Assembly: GCF_000243135.2 (NCBI RefSeq)
Contig: NC_019903.1
Coordinates: 2,952,001-3,016,000 of the forward strand
Direction of reading: 5' to 3'
DNA length: 64,000 nt
Origin: Desulfitobacterium dichloroeliminans LMG P-21439
GTDB lineage: Bacteria; Bacillota; Desulfitobacteriia; Desulfitobacteriales; Desulfitobacteriaceae
Position numbers and translations under genes: made by a program. The notes beneath the pieces were generated by a model. That model ran no database searches, was not told the DNA's origin, and worked only from the letters and a program-made list of their open reading frames with translations. This document shows, one piece after another, positions 17,001 through 26,728 of the stretch (position 1 is the first letter of the stretch; each line of letters begins with the position of its first letter).

Positions 17001-17708
17001 TTATTGAAAAATGGCATTGAGGGTATCGACTTGGCGACCATCTAAGGCTAGTTTACCGGTGAAGCCCAATCTTTTCGCCGCCGAAGCGTCATTAGCCAAG
17101 CCTTCGTAATCATTACCGTCTAAAAATATGGTGTCAATAGCGTCGATTCCGGCAGCCCGGCAAGCGATGCCAACTCGGCCACGCACAAAGTAGAGCTCCG
17201 CGCCCTCTTTTGTCCGTTGAGTTCCGAACTCAGCCATAAGTCCTTCCCCATTAAACCACAACCCGGTCACCCGAGGGGAAGAGCCCATAAGTTGATTAAT
17301 ATTTTCTATGCCAAAAGCGGTTTCCAAAACTGGAATCACCTCAACGGACCCCACAGGAAACCCTTCTTCTTTTTCAATCTTAGTTAGTATACCTTCTACT
17401 TGCTTGATCACTTGCTCGTTTGCTTTGGGTATAATCAAGGCGCCTGGCTTCACACGGGCAATACGGTCCACGTCTTTTTGTCCCTCATCAGTATCGAGGG
17501 GATTTACTCGTACCATGACTTCTACTTGAGAATAGTCTAGGAAGCTCAGGGCTTCTCTCACCAAGTTACGGGCACTATCTTTATCTTGGGGGGCTACCCG
17601 CTCCTCTAAATCAAAAATTACCACATCCGGATCGAACACGGGTGCATCTTGTATGCTTTTGGGATTATTACCGGATATAATCAAAAGACTTCTTCTTAGC
17701 CTTTTCAT
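17001..17708 (-). CDS. citE: Citrate lyase beta subunit (short form)
   Basis: A 235-residue HpcH/HpaI-type aldolase, the citryl-ACP lyase. Seen are RRSLLIISGNNPKSIQDAPVF, DVVIFDLEERVAPQDKDSARN (metal/CoA region), VMVRVNPLDTDEGQKDV and EVIPVLETAFGIENINQL. It ends at KLALDGRQVDTLNAIFQ. Typical CitE is about 290 residues and continues for about 50 residues with a C-terminal helical/lid region, so this is a short form. It lies between citD and citF, 33 nt from citF. Confidence 0.88.
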   Translation of the reverse strand: MKRLRRSLLIISGNNPKSIQDAPVFDPDVVIFDLEERVAPQDKDSARNLVREALSFLDYSQVEVMVRVNPLDTDEGQKDVDRIARVKPGALIIPKANEQVIKQVEGILTKIEKEEGFPVGSVEVIPVLETAFGIENINQLMGSSPRVTGLWFNGEGLMAEFGTQRTKEGAELYFVRGRVGIACRAAGIDAIDTIFLDGNDYEGLANDASAAKRLGFTGKLALDGRQVDTLNAIFQ

Positions 17709-17842
17709 ATAAAAAACGACTCCCTTCTTTTCTCCTTAGCTTTCCACCATGGTTTCAAAATTACGCGATACACTTGGATACGCCAATATATAAAACAGTG
17801 TTTCAAAACCATTCTATAAAACTATTGTTCTAAAGATTCAAC

Positions 17843-18115
17843 TTAGACAAGTGCTCTCTCCAACGCAGTTTGAACACGAGCTCGTATGGTGTAGTTCAAG
17901 GCCCCTTTATCCTGAACTTTAATAATGACGTCCTCTGCCCCCATTTTCGCGACTTGGTCTCTGACCACTTGCTCAATTTGTTTGCCAAATTGTTTGAGGA
18001 TGACGCGTTTAGTTTCCAGCTGAACTTGAACTCCGCCTTGTTCATTAGGCGCAACGGTTATAAGCACGTCATTAGATTCGAAGGCTCCTGCCTGTGCTGT
18101 TTTGCAGATCTTCAT
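17843..18115 (-). CDS. citD: Citrate lyase acyl carrier protein (gamma subunit)
   Basis: A 90-residue CitD. The serine that carries the phosphoribosyl-dephospho-CoA prosthetic group is Ser14 in AGAFESNDVLITV. The rest, VQVQLETKRVILKQFGKQIEQVV and DVIIKVQDKGALNYTIRARVQTALERAL, fits the family. It carries citryl/acetyl groups between CitF and CitE. It is the first gene of the operon and about 134 nt upstream of citE. Confidence 0.93.
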   Translation of the reverse strand: MKICKTAQAGAFESNDVLITVAPNEQGGVQVQLETKRVILKQFGKQIEQVVRDQVAKMGAEDVIIKVQDKGALNYTIRARVQTALERALV

Positions 18116-18458
18116 AAAATTCCCTCCTTAGTTATAAAAATATTTCAACGGAATTTGCCGCAAGTGGCATATGTCCGCTTTTAGCTATTATCCAATTTCT
18201 CAACAGTGGACTATAAATGACTCTTAAATAGGGTTGCAAAATATCAACAATTTATGCGAAGAAAACCTACTATCCCTTTTAGTTTAAACCCATTTTTCCT
18301 TCTTTGACAATAGGAATACATTATGTTGCAAAAGTATGAAAATTCATTCGGAGTAAGAAAAATTACCAGAGACAATACCCCGTGAATCGATTATAATTCA
18401 GATAGTTGCCTAGATTGAGCTATGATTAGATCAATCATACATTCATAAGGAGGGGTCT
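18116..18458. other. Intergenic region between citD and PQ-loop gene
   Basis: A 343-nt divergent intergenic region, AT-rich. It must contain the promoters of the citDEF operon (minus) and of the small membrane protein (plus). TATAATT-like boxes are seen near 18390, but no strong -35 pairing, riboswitch or ORF is recognised. Confidence 0.5.
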
Positions 18459-18461
18459 TTG

Positions 18462-18749
18462 TTGAGTATTTTTGAGGCTCTAATGCTGATGTGTTTCGGG
18501 GCTGCCTGGCCTTTTTCAATTTATAGATCTTATGTGTCCCGTTCCGTTGAAGGCAAAAGCGCCTTTTTCCTGATCATTATTTTGTTAGGCTATGTCGCCG
18601 GTATCCTTCATAAACTCTTCTTTCAATATGATTTAGTAATCTACCTCTATGTCTTGAATCTTATCATGGTGTCTACCGATTTTCTGCTCTACCTACGCAA
18701 TCGCCGCCTAGCTAAGACGCATCAACTGATTTCCGAATCCACCCTCTAA
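18462..18749 (+). CDS. PQ-loop/SemiSWEET-like small membrane protein
   Basis: A 95-residue protein with three membrane helices (about residues 4-20, 33-52 and 58-78), starting at one of two adjacent TTG codons. TTG at 18462 has the better distance (6 nt) to AAGGAGGGG. The sequence GAAWPFSIYRSYVSRSVEGKSAFFL resembles the PQ-loop start of SemiSWEET-type half-transporters. Substrate is unknown. It precedes yueI by 66 nt. Confidence 0.7.
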   Translation: MSIFEALMLMCFGAAWPFSIYRSYVSRSVEGKSAFFLIIILLGYVAGILHKLFFQYDLVIYLYVLNLIMVSTDFLLYLRNRRLAKTHQLISESTL

Positions 18750-18815
18750 TAGCCGATTGTAAAGGTTAAAACAGGGCAGGATAACTATAGAAAAACTTGA
18801 ATGGGAGTGACAAGC

Positions 18816-19187
18816 TTGAGCGAAGATAAAAGCCAATTAGAAGAACGTCTTATGATCGGTTTACACGGAACCCCCGAACTCAAGCTAGGTGAGAAGCTTG
18901 AACATCTCGGTGTCTTTCGCGAGCGCATTTTGAGATTACTGACCAAGGACCAAGTCGACGACAAGCAGATTTACCCAGAAATCGAGGAGGCACTGAAAGA
19001 CCCACGTTCTACCCGTCTTCTCCTCAACGGGGATTTAGCCTTTGATTTTCGTGCCAAATATATAAAAATTGCTCGCCAATACAATAAACCTTACACAGTC
19101 GTCAACGATCCGAGATTAAAGGGCGAGGTCGGTCTTGTGGTGGCTTCTGATCAGGCGGTGGATGTCAATGAAGTTGAGGTCAAATAA
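18816..19187 (+). CDS. yueI: YueI/DUF1694 family protein
   Basis: A 123-residue soluble protein. TTG at 18816 is the likely start, since GGGAGTGA lies 6 nt upstream; ATG at 18801 would contain that ribosome site. Family features are GTPELKLGEKLEHLGVFRERI, DPRSTRLLLNGDLAFDFRAKYI and ARQYNKPYTVVNDPRLKGEVGLV. Function is not established. It is followed by a hairpin that separates it from the convergent alcohol dehydrogenase gene. Confidence 0.85.
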   Translation: MSEDKSQLEERLMIGLHGTPELKLGEKLEHLGVFRERILRLLTKDQVDDKQIYPEIEEALKDPRSTRLLLNGDLAFDFRAKYIKIARQYNKPYTVVNDPRLKGEVGLVVASDQAVDVNEVEVK

Positions 19188-19191
19188 AACA

Positions 19192-19230
19192 TGAGAGACA
19201 AAACCAAAGCATACTAGGGTTTGTCCCTCA
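19192..19230. terminator. Hairpin between convergent genes
   Basis: TGAGaGACAAAaCC and GGgTTTGTCcCTCA form an imperfect 14-bp stem between yueI (+) and the alcohol dehydrogenase (-). No long T-run follows; it is probably a transcription end for both. Confidence 0.55.
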
Positions 19231-19252
19231 CTCGATACACATAGTGGTTTTT

Positions 19253-20383
19253 CTATGGTTTTAAGACAACCTTAATACAGTTATCCTTCTTCTCGTCGAA
19301 TATCTCATAAGCATGCTCTCCTTTATCCAAGGACAAACGATGAGTAATGATATCCGTAGCATCAAATCGTCCAGTTTTAATATGATCTAGGATCCGATCC
19401 ACATAAGAATGGGCAGGACATTGTCCCATTTTCAAGGTGATATTTCTAGAAAAGAAATCTCCTAAAGGAAATAGATTATATTTAGCTCCATAGACGCCCA
19501 CTAATGACACTGTGCCACCTTTGCGTACTGCTTGGGTGGCAATTTCAATGGCCGACTTCGATCCTCCTTGGAGTTTTAAGATGGTCTCAATCTTTTCAAT
19601 CGTCGAGGCTTTACCATCCATGCCTACGCAATCAATGACCACGTCTGCACCTCCCTGCGTTATCTCCTTGATATATTCTCCCGTATTATCATGTTCTTCA
19701 AAGTTAATTGTTTCCACACCGTAATTCCGATAGGCGTGGTCCAACCGATAGCTAATATGGTCTACAGCAATCACGCGCTTTGCTCCCTGGAAAATAGCCC
19801 ACTTGATCGTCAATAGACCCACAGGTCCACACCCAAGAACTACAACCACATCTCCCTTTTTTACCCCACCATTTTCTACTCCCCAATAGGAAGTTGGAAG
19901 TATGTCCGTGAGAAATAGAACCTGTTCATCTGTTAGTTCTTCCGGAATAATCCTTGGCCCTACGTTAGCGTAGGGGACTCTTAGGTATTCAGCCTGCCCG
20001 CCATCATAGCCTCCAAAGGTCGAGCTGTAGCCAAAATAAGCCCCCGTTTCCCCATTGGTATTGGAATTATCACATTGGCTCCACAGGTCATGCTCACAGT
20101 ACCAACAATGCCCACAAGCGACTGGAAAAGGAACGATAACACGATCGCCTTTTTTTAGTTTATGGACTTCGTCCCCAACTTCTTCAACTATGCCCATGGT
20201 TTCATGCCCTAGGACAAAACCCTCCGGCATATTGGGCACCATACCGTGAATAAGATGGAGATCCGATCCGCAGATGGCTGTCGAAGTAACTTTAACGATG
20301 ATATCATCTTGGTTAATTATTGCTGGGTCACCGACATTTTTAACTTTTACATCTCGAACTCCCTCATAAACAATAGCTCTCAT
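19253..20383 (-). CDS. Zinc-dependent alcohol/formaldehyde dehydrogenase
   Basis: A 376-residue medium-chain dehydrogenase. Catalytic zinc ligands are Cys38 (AICGSDLH) and the His-Glu of GHETMG. The structural zinc site is CGHCWYCEHDLWSQC. The NAD fold has VVVVLGCGPVGLLTIKWAI and IAVDHISYRLDHA. The sequence GYSSTFGGYDGGQAEYLRVPYAN and the long insert before the C-terminus resemble the glutathione-independent formaldehyde dehydrogenase-like subgroup. The physiological substrate cannot be told. It is a single-gene unit between yueI and rnpB. Confidence 0.88.
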   Translation of the reverse strand: MRAIVYEGVRDVKVKNVGDPAIINQDDIIVKVTSTAICGSDLHLIHGMVPNMPEGFVLGHETMGIVEEVGDEVHKLKKGDRVIVPFPVACGHCWYCEHDLWSQCDNSNTNGETGAYFGYSSTFGGYDGGQAEYLRVPYANVGPRIIPEELTDEQVLFLTDILPTSYWGVENGGVKKGDVVVVLGCGPVGLLTIKWAIFQGAKRVIAVDHISYRLDHAYRNYGVETINFEEHDNTGEYIKEITQGGADVVIDCVGMDGKASTIEKIETILKLQGGSKSAIEIATQAVRKGGTVSLVGVYGAKYNLFPLGDFFSRNITLKMGQCPAHSYVDRILDHIKTGRFDATDIITHRLSLDKGEHAYEIFDEKKDNCIKVVLKP

Positions 20384-20466
20384 AGTACACCTTCTAGAAT
20401 AAGTATTTTATATAGCTTTCTCTTGGAGGTGGGGAACTATTCAAAGCTGTAATTTCAGTTGACAAT

Positions 20467-20492
20467 AAAAAAGAGCTGCAAAATGCAACTCT
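20467..20492 (-). terminator. Terminator of rnpB
   Basis: On the minus strand AGAGTTGCA pairs with TGCAGCTCT and is followed by TTTTTT, about 20 nt after the 3' end of the RNase P RNA. Confidence 0.85.
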
Positions 20493-20512
20493 ACATAAAA
20501 TACTGAAGATCA

Positions 20513-20907
20513 GGCGAAGCCAATCTATAAGCCGGGTTCTGTTCCTTCCTTTCAGAAGGCGATGATCATCTATCTAGGACCGTTGTTACCAACGGCCTCA
20601 AGCGACCTTACCCGGAGACAAAAACGGGCCGTTCATAGTCTCCCTATTCAGTCTTGCTCCAAGTGGGGTTTGCAGGGCCAGCCTGTCACCAGGCTGCCGG
20701 TGAGCTCTTACCTCGCCTTTCCACCCTTACCTACTCGAAAGTCAGTCTAGCGACCAACCTCCGCTATCGGCGGTATATCTCTGTTGCACTGTCCTTAGGA
20801 TCTCTCCCACTGGGCGTTACCCAGCACCTTGCCCTATGGAGCCCGGACTTTCCTCAGAAGCAACCTTTCGGTTCCTGCTTCCGCGACCATCTGATTGACT
20901 TCGCTTA
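20513..20907 (-). ncRNA. rnpB: RNase P RNA, bacterial class A
   Basis: On the minus strand the RNA begins GCGAAGTCAATCAG and ends GATTGGCTTCGC, which pair to form P1. The conserved core is present: GAGGAAAGTCCGGGCTCC near the 5' end and ACAGAACCCGGCTTA near the 3' end. The length of about 395 nt fits. Several short reading frames inside it are not genes. It processes the 5' ends of tRNA precursors with RnpA. Confidence 0.97.
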
Positions 20908-20966
20908 ACTATATTACTTCATTCTGCCCTTTTGGTCAAATTGATTAATATGGATTTGCTTCCAAT

Positions 20967-21131
20967 CTAATTAATTTTTTGCAGAGCTTTCTCAGATTCT
21001 TCTAACTCTTCCATCTCTGCATCGATATCCATCAGTGATGTTAGCAATTTTGCTTTACTTTCCTTGACACCTTGAGACAACTGCATGATGATACGATTAC
21101 GCTCTTGGCTTAAAATTTCGGTACGACTCAT
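20967..21131 (-). CDS. 54-residue coiled-coil small protein
   Basis: A small ORF with a strong ribosome site (AAGGAGGAAT, 7 nt before ATG at 21131). It begins MSRTEILSQERNRIIMQL and continues with heptad-like, acidic helices (MDIDAEMEELEESEKALQKIN). There is no signal or membrane segment. Its spacing and codon use look genuine although it is short. No known family is recognised. It lies 60 nt upstream of rnpB and about 155 nt after the Nif3 gene on the same strand. Confidence 0.75.
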   Translation of the reverse strand: MSRTEILSQERNRIIMQLSQGVKESKAKLLTSLMDIDAEMEELEESEKALQKIN

Positions 21132-21286
21132 AAATTATTCCTCCTTATTTATAAGTGAACTTTAAGTGGCGAGCACCTAAATTCATAGTAATTAAAGTGA
21201 ATTTTCACTCACCTTTAGTTTAACAGAACTATTATTTATAATCCGTGATTCAAATCACTAGATTCACTTTTTTTAAGGAAAGTGAC

Positions 21287-22162
21287 CTATAGTGACTGCC
21301 AAGGACTCTTCATTCTTTGACTTATTAGCACGTCTACCCCAGCTAGAGCTTTTTCGTTACTTAAATACCCAGCTAGAGTCTGTACCATGGGAACTTCACC
21401 CCAGAAATGACCCATATCGATGATGGATAATCCTGCCTCCAGGGCATCTAAAGCTTCATGATGATCCACATCGCCTGTAATCAGGAGATCCACCCCATTG
21501 AAGAGGGCCTTAGCAATGAAGCTACCGCCGCTGCCATTCACTATGGCTACTTTGCGTATCCGCCGCTGAGAGTCTCCCGCTAAACGTAAAACAGGCTTCC
21601 CTTCAAGGTTCGAGGGCGCAAGCTTCTTCAGCTCAACAGTCAGTAAGCTTGCTATGGCCTCCAAACTCACTGGCTCCTTGAGATATCCCATCACCCCATA
21701 ACCCCGAGTTGCACCCGTATTAAAGAGCGGAATCAAGTCATAAGCTGGCTCCTCGTATGGATGAGCCGCATCCGTAACTCGCAAATACTCCATCTTGTCC
21801 AGAGCCAAGGCCTTCCCCAAGCTCCAGCAGGAAGAGTATGTAGTTTGATCCAAATTGGTATGGGCGGCATAATAACCAATCCCAGCCTGAACAAGTTTTA
21901 GAGGCAAGTGTGCTCCTTGACTATCTGAGCGCAGGTTCTTAAGGGGCCGAAACATAATCGGATGATGCGCGACGATAAGCTGGGCATCCTTTTGTATGGC
22001 CTCTTCCAATATGCCCGGAGTAAGATCCAAGGTCACTAGAACTCTCTCGACAGAAGATGAAAAGCTTCCTACCAACAGACCGACATTATCCCACTCTTCA
22101 GCCCACGCCTTGGGGGCAATCTTTTCAATGGTTTGCGCAATTACACCGACCGAAACAGGCAT
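21287..22162 (-). CDS. Nif3/YqfO-like dinuclear metal centre protein
   Basis: A 291-residue protein of the NIF3 family (also annotated GTP cyclohydrolase 1 type 2 homolog). Metal-binding motifs are visible: IVAHHPIMF, AAHTNLD, ITGDVDHHEALDALEAGLSIIDMGHFWGE. The length is shorter than YqfO, since the inserted PII-like domain is abbreviated. Biochemical function is unsettled. Its start overlaps the end of trmK by 22 nt, the conserved trmK-nif3 arrangement of Firmicutes. Confidence 0.9.
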   Translation of the reverse strand: MPVSVGVIAQTIEKIAPKAWAEEWDNVGLLVGSFSSSVERVLVTLDLTPGILEEAIQKDAQLIVAHHPIMFRPLKNLRSDSQGAHLPLKLVQAGIGYYAAHTNLDQTTYSSCWSLGKALALDKMEYLRVTDAAHPYEEPAYDLIPLFNTGATRGYGVMGYLKEPVSLEAIASLLTVELKKLAPSNLEGKPVLRLAGDSQRRIRKVAIVNGSGGSFIAKALFNGVDLLITGDVDHHEALDALEAGLSIIDMGHFWGEVPMVQTLAGYLSNEKALAGVDVLISQRMKSPWQSL

Positions 22163-22956
22163 TTCTCCATCCCCTCCAACACCCTGATGCTCAGGTTATA
22201 CTCATCTATTCGCTTCTGCACTTTCGTTTGGGCTGATTTCTGCATCTCACCAATGGTTCTCTGTAGCGTTTGTTTTTGCTCATGAATCAGAACCTGCAGC
22301 TCTTCTTGAGGATTTTCGAGGCCCAGGGGGCCAAATTCCCAAATCCACTTCCTAATCAGACCTTCGGATAGTTCTTGATCTTGTTGACTCTCTGGAGAGG
22401 CCACGTCTATGAGAAGCTTCCCGAGCCACGTATGAACCTTTGTCTGCAATTCTTCCCATGTGTACCCTACACGACGGGAGAAATGCATGACCACGTAGAT
22501 ACGTCCTTCTTCTGCTACATAGCGTTCCTCTATCATCTTCCAGCCCTCTTGAAGTAAGGTTAAGCGGACTTTGCCTTCGGCGCCTTGGGGCTGCAGAATG
22601 AGGTCCTCAACCTGGGACATCACCAACCCTTGGGCAGCGAAAATTTCCAACATCGTGTTCCCACCCATCCCCGCTAAGGTCAGTGTATCCACTTCCCCCG
22701 GCTGAATCGGTGTTAAGCCATCTCCATAGCGGACATCGATAACCGAGGTTAAACCACGTCCTTTAATGGCGGCACAGGCCGAGCGATACGGTCCTTCGTG
22801 GACATCCACGGCGATAGCCTTCTCTATTCTTCCACTTTCCCACAGGTAGATGGGCAGATAGGCATGGTCTGTTCCAATATCGCCTAGCTGCGAACCCTTA
22901 GGCACAAAGGTTGCCACCATGTGTAGGCGTGGACCAATATTCACCGAAACTGTCAT
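22141..22956 (-). CDS. trmK: tRNA (adenine(22)-N1)-methyltransferase TrmK
   Basis: A 271-residue methyltransferase starting MTVSVNIGPRLHMVATFVP, with AAGGAGA upstream; a longer reading would add 21 residues without a ribosome site. SAM-binding motif is GSQLGDIGTDHAYLPIYL, followed by AIAVDVHEGPYRSA and TLTLAGMGGNTMLEIF. It methylates A22 of tRNA. The C-terminal coiled coil (QTLQRTIGEMQKSAQTKVQKR) is typical. It is coupled to the Nif3 gene and lies downstream of rpoD and the tRNA genes. Confidence 0.93.
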   Translation of the reverse strand: MTVSVNIGPRLHMVATFVPKGSQLGDIGTDHAYLPIYLWESGRIEKAIAVDVHEGPYRSACAAIKGRGLTSVIDVRYGDGLTPIQPGEVDTLTLAGMGGNTMLEIFAAQGLVMSQVEDLILQPQGAEGKVRLTLLQEGWKMIEERYVAEEGRIYVVMHFSRRVGYTWEELQTKVHTWLGKLLIDVASPESQQDQELSEGLIRKWIWEFGPLGLENPQEELQVLIHEQKQTLQRTIGEMQKSAQTKVQKRIDEYNLSIRVLEGMEKCLFRSV

Positions 22957-23041
22957 AAGAAATCTCCTTCCGACTCCTTTAACTATGGCATATGTCAAAA
23001 ATAGCGAGATGTTATACACATCTCGCTACATTCGTTCTAAA

Positions 23042-23117
23042 TGGTGACCCGTACGGGATTCGAACCCGTGTTACCGCCGTGAAAGGGCGGTGTCTTAGGC
23101 CGCTTGACCAACGGGCC
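23042..23117 (-). tRNA. tRNA-Glu(TTC)
   Basis: On the minus strand the acceptor stem GGCCCGT pairs with ACGGGTC, and CCA is encoded. The anticodon loop is CTTTCAC with anticodon TTC. The T arm is GGGTTCGAATCCC. Confidence 0.96.
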
Positions 23118-23126
23118 GTTTCGGGT

Positions 23127-23201
23127 TGGTGGGCCCACCAGGATTCGAACCTGGGACCAACCGGTTATGAGCCGGGGGCTCTACCGCTGAGCTATAGGCC
23201 C
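23127..23201 (-). tRNA. tRNA with anticodon CAT (Met or Ile2)
   Basis: On the minus strand GGGCCTA pairs with TGGGCCC, and CCA is encoded. The anticodon loop is CTCATAA. It is not an initiator, since the acceptor is fully paired at position 1-72. It is either elongator tRNA-Met or tRNA-Ile with a lysidine-modified CAT anticodon; the sequence alone does not settle this here. Confidence 0.93.
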
Positions 23202-23209
23202 AAAAAAAA

Positions 23210-23284
23210 TGGCTCCCCGAGTAGGATTCGAACCTACAACCTACCGGTTAACAGCCGGTTGCTCCACCATTGAGCTATCGAGGA
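23210..23284 (-). tRNA. tRNA-Asn(GTT)
   Basis: On the minus strand TCCTCGA pairs with TCGGGGA, discriminator G, CCA encoded. The anticodon loop CTGTTAA contains GTT. It is the first of three tRNAs transcribed in the order Asn, Met/Ile, Glu. Confidence 0.96.
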
Positions 23285-23416
23285 ATGCTCTCGCAGGGTT
23301 TATTATACGAGATTCGTATTTACTAGTCAAGCATTAGGGACAAATTTTTATTTCTCAAATTTATCCCTAGCTCAACCCAATCGATAGACAAATGCCATGC
23401 TTTTCAAAAGTAGGTC

Positions 23417-24538
23417 TTATTCTAGATAATCCTTGAGCTTTTTGCTCCGACTAGGATGGCGAAGTTTCCGCAGTGCTTTCGCTTCAATCTGACGAATCCG
23501 TTCGCGGGTCACCCCAAATTCTTGACCGACCTCTTCTAAGGTACGGGTGCGGCCATCATCTAAACCAAAGCGCAGACGTAATACCTTCTCCTCGCGAGGA
23601 GTAAGTGTTTCCAAGACTTCTTCCAGTTGCTCTTTTAGGAGGATGAAGGACGCCGCTTCAGAGGGCGCTGGCGCATCCTCATCGGGGATAAAGTCCCCTA
23701 AGTGAGAGTCTTCCTCTTCTCCAATCGGTGTCTCGAGGGATACAGGCTCTTGTGCAATCTTCATAATTTCCCGCACTCGCTCCACGGAGATATCCATTTG
23801 GGTGGCGATTTCCTCAGGGGTTGGTTCGCGACCTAATTCTTGGAGGAGTTGACGCGAGACACGGATGAGCTTATTAATGGTTTCTACCATATGCACTGGA
23901 ATCCGAATCGTGCGTGCTTGATCAGCGATCGCCCGGGTAATCGCTTGCCGAATCCACCAGGTAGCATAGGTAGAGAATTTGAAGCCTTTAACATAATCAA
24001 ACTTTTCTACCGCTTTAATCAGACCAAGATTACCCTCCTGGATTAAGTCTAGGAATAGCATCCCCCGGCCTACATAACGTTTGGCAATACTGACAACCAG
24101 ACGCAGATTAGCTTCTGCTAAACGGCGTTTGGCGCTCTCATCTCCTTGCTCCATCCGTTTGGCAAGTTCGATCTCTTCTTCAGCGGAAAGAAGGGGAACT
24201 CGGCCAATCTCCTTCAGGTACATACGGACTGGATCATCAATCCCCACACCTTCAGGAATAGAAAGGTCCACATCGACCTCTTCTTCTACTTCATCCTCAT
24301 CCACATCGTCATCTGCAATGGTATCATTGACCTTGACTAAGGCTTCGACTTCACCTGACTCATTGATGACGTCTATTCCCATCTTGCCAAGTTGTTCATA
24401 CACTTCGTCAATTTGATCGGCGGTGAGCTCAATTCCTTGGAGGGCATCCATGATCTCCCGGTAGGTTAAAGAACCCTTCTTCTTGCCTTGTAGAATCAGT
24501 TCCTTCACCGCATCGAGCTTCAATTGATTAACGCTCAT
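23417..24538 (-). CDS. rpoD: Primary sigma factor RpoD (SigA)
   Basis: A 373-residue housekeeping sigma factor. The start [15 protein letters not shown] has GGAGGGG 6 nt upstream. In-frame starts at 24580 (ATG) and 24598 (GTG) lie further up and have weak sites, so a longer form is possible but less likely. Region 1.1 is followed by an acidic segment ([17 protein letters not shown]), region 2 ([39 protein letters not shown]) and region 4 ([33 protein letters not shown]). It lies directly after dnaG, the conserved dnaG-rpoD pair. Confidence 0.98.
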   Translation of the reverse strand: MSVNQLKLDAVKELILQGKKKGSLTYREIMDALQGIELTADQIDEVYEQLGKMGIDVINESGEVEALVKVNDTIADDDVDEDEVEEEVDVDLSIPEGVGIDDPVRMYLKEIGRVPLLSAEEEIELAKRMEQGDESAKRRLAEANLRLVVSIAKRYVGRGMLFLDLIQEGNLGLIKAVEKFDYVKGFKFSTYATWWIRQAITRAIADQARTIRIPVHMVETINKLIRVSRQLLQELGREPTPEEIATQMDISVERVREIMKIAQEPVSLETPIGEEEDSHLGDFIPDEDAPAPSEAASFILLKEQLEEVLETLTPREEKVLRLRFGLDDGRTRTLEEVGQEFGVTRERIRQIEAKALRKLRHPSRSKKLKDYLE

Positions 24539-24584
24539 GGATTCCCCTCCTTCCTGAGGCTCTTTCTTTTTTGTGCTCATGACC

Positions 24585-26429
24585 TTAGTTTTCGCCACTT
24601 CTCAACCGCTCTCCTATCTCTTTTAGCAGGGCAAAAGCGCCTGCCAAATCACCGGATTTTTCTAAGTCCACCATGCGAGCCTGAAGCTCTTCTACTGTTT
24701 CTTCCTCTTTTAGGGAATGAATCTGTTTCAGACAATCTTGAAAAAGTCGTTCCGGATGGGATAAATCTATCTCCTCAAGCATCAGCTCGGCAACTTTGCT
24801 TAACAAAGCATCAGAGTCCATGTGCGGTAGAGCTCCATTATCCAGTTTGGGTGCTTTTTCAATATGCGTATATATCTGTTGATGATAGGGTACTTTCCAA
24901 AATCCTGCTTCGAGATCTGCCTTAAATTTGGAGAGGGGAATCAGCTGCTCAAGCAAAAGACGCAAAAGAAACCGCTCTGCTCGATACACCCCATCAGAGA
25001 CTGACACTTCATCTGAAGATGGATTTGCACACCTATTGATATTATCCCTGTTTTTTACATAAATATCCTGTTTCTGCCTTAAATTTTCCTTGTCAGCCGT
25101 CTTTTTCGCAGTTTTTTGATCAAATCCGGCGATTTCCTCTTGGACTTTATCTAAGGTTAGACTAAGCTCCAGACTTAGAAACCGCTCGTACCCTTCCCGC
25201 TCGACCGGGCTCTGAACTTTCACGATATCGGGTGCTAGTTCTCGGACTAATTCCGCTTTCTCCGGAGCTGATCCGGGAGGGTTAGTTTTGATTAACACAT
25301 GGTATTTAAATTGAATATAAGGCTCTGCTTGGGCGAGAGCTTTATTAAATTCTTCTACTCCGAAGGTTTTCAAGTATTCATCCGGGTCCTTAGCTCCGCT
25401 TAGACTTAAGACATCTACGCGAAAGCCCATATCCCGCACTATTTCTCCGGCTCGTAGTGTTGCCTGAATTCCTGCCTGATCCGAATCGTAGACGATAACT
25501 ACTCGTCCTGTGTAGCGACGAATCAATTTAGCCTGGTCACGGGTTAAAGCTGTTCCTAAAGAAGCTACCGCGTTCTTGAAGCCTGCTTTTTGCAAGGCGA
25601 TAACATCCATGTAACCTTCTGCCAACAAAGCGAATCCTCGTTCGCGGATTCCTTGATGGGCTCGGTGCATACCATATAAATGATGTCCCTTGTTAAAAAA
25701 AGCAGTCTCAGGTGAGTTCAAATATTTGGGTGTTGAATTATCTAAAACTCGCCCGCCAAAACCGATGGTTCGTTGACGCGAGTCAAGAATCGCAAATATG
25801 ACCCGATTACGAAAACGATCATAAAATCCGCGGGACCTTCCTTCGGATGGTTCTCGTTCTAAAGCAAGCCCTGCCTGAACCACCTCTTGGGGGCTTACTC
25901 CTCGTGCGCTCAGCGCCTCAAGGAGGTCCTCCCAGCGTTCTGGAGCATAACCCAAACGAAATTGCTTGATGGTTTCATCATCTATCCCACGTTGCCGAAA
26001 ATACTGCCTACCTGGCTCTCCTTCGGGCTTATGCAGCAAGACTTCATGAAAATAACCCGTTGCCCAATCGTGAATCTCTTCCCAACGACGTCGACGGGTT
26101 TGCTGTTCCTTCTCTCGGGGCGAAAGTTCTTTTTCCGGAAGAATTATGCCGTGTTTTTCAGCTAGATTCTCTACCGTTTCAAGAAAACTCCAATTCTCTT
26201 TTCTCATTAAAAAGGAAAAAACATTACCACCTGTATGGCAACCAAAACAATAAAAGATCTGCTTTTCTGGGGTTACCGTAAAGCTCGGCGTTTTCTCCGC
26301 ATGAAAGGGACAGAGGCCTAAATAATTCTTCCCTTTGCGTTGAAGCCGTACATAATCGGAAATTGTATCGACGATGTCCGAATGCAATCTAACTTCTTCA
26401 ACGATTTCTTCAGGAATTCTATAATCCAC
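24585..26429 (-). CDS. dnaG: DNA primase
   Basis: A 614-residue DnaG that starts at GTG (26429). The zinc-binding domain is at residues 40-65 ([17 protein letters not shown] then [10 protein letters not shown]). The RNA polymerase core and TOPRIM follow ([31 protein letters not shown]). The C-terminal DnaB-interacting domain is about residues 450-610. It makes RNA primers for replication. It is upstream of rpoD with only 46 nt between. Confidence 0.97.
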   Translation of the reverse strand: MDYRIPEEIVEEVRLHSDIVDTISDYVRLQRKGKNYLGLCPFHAEKTPSFTVTPEKQIFYCFGCHTGGNVFSFLMRKENWSFLETVENLAEKHGIILPEKELSPREKEQQTRRRRWEEIHDWATGYFHEVLLHKPEGEPGRQYFRQRGIDDETIKQFRLGYAPERWEDLLEALSARGVSPQEVVQAGLALEREPSEGRSRGFYDRFRNRVIFAILDSRQRTIGFGGRVLDNSTPKYLNSPETAFFNKGHHLYGMHRAHQGIRERGFALLAEGYMDVIALQKAGFKNAVASLGTALTRDQAKLIRRYTGRVVIVYDSDQAGIQATLRAGEIVRDMGFRVDVLSLSGAKDPDEYLKTFGVEEFNKALAQAEPYIQFKYHVLIKTNPPGSAPEKAELVRELAPDIVKVQSPVEREGYERFLSLELSLTLDKVQEEIAGFDQKTAKKTADKENLRQKQDIYVKNRDNINRCANPSSDEVSVSDGVYRAERFLLRLLLEQLIPLSKFKADLEAGFWKVPYHQQIYTHIEKAPKLDNGALPHMDSDALLSKVAELMLEEIDLSHPERLFQDCLKQIHSLKEEETVEELQARMVDLEKSGDLAGAFALLKEIGERLRSGEN

Positions 26430-26728
26430 CGATTGTTCTTCGCCACCCTATGCCATATTTTTGACAAAATGTCAAGATAATAGTACATTTATTGTTCGCC
26501 AAAAAACTCTGGAATCCTCTTTTTAACTATTTCTTTAAAATCCGGCGTTAATGGTGTACAATATATATTCTAGGTATATTTATTATCTCTAATTTATTAT
26601 TCTACTTTGCTTAACTATTTCCTCCTTTATTTCGACTTTTTCTTTCCTTTACTTCAAATGGAACCGTCTATCCTTTTCCGCTTAGCTTTTTCGTGCTAAA
26701 ATAAAATAAGAAAGGTGGGAGGTCAACC
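26430..26728. other. Divergent intergenic region, nothing specific
   Basis: A 299-nt AT-rich region between the divergent dnaG and GerMN genes. Several TATA-like boxes are present, but no riboswitch, repeat or ORF is recognised. Confidence 0.5.

Noticed and set aside
20562-20908. Plus-strand reading frames of 62-84 codons
   Set aside because: They lie inside the RNase P RNA, which is well supported by P1 pairing and conserved core sequences.
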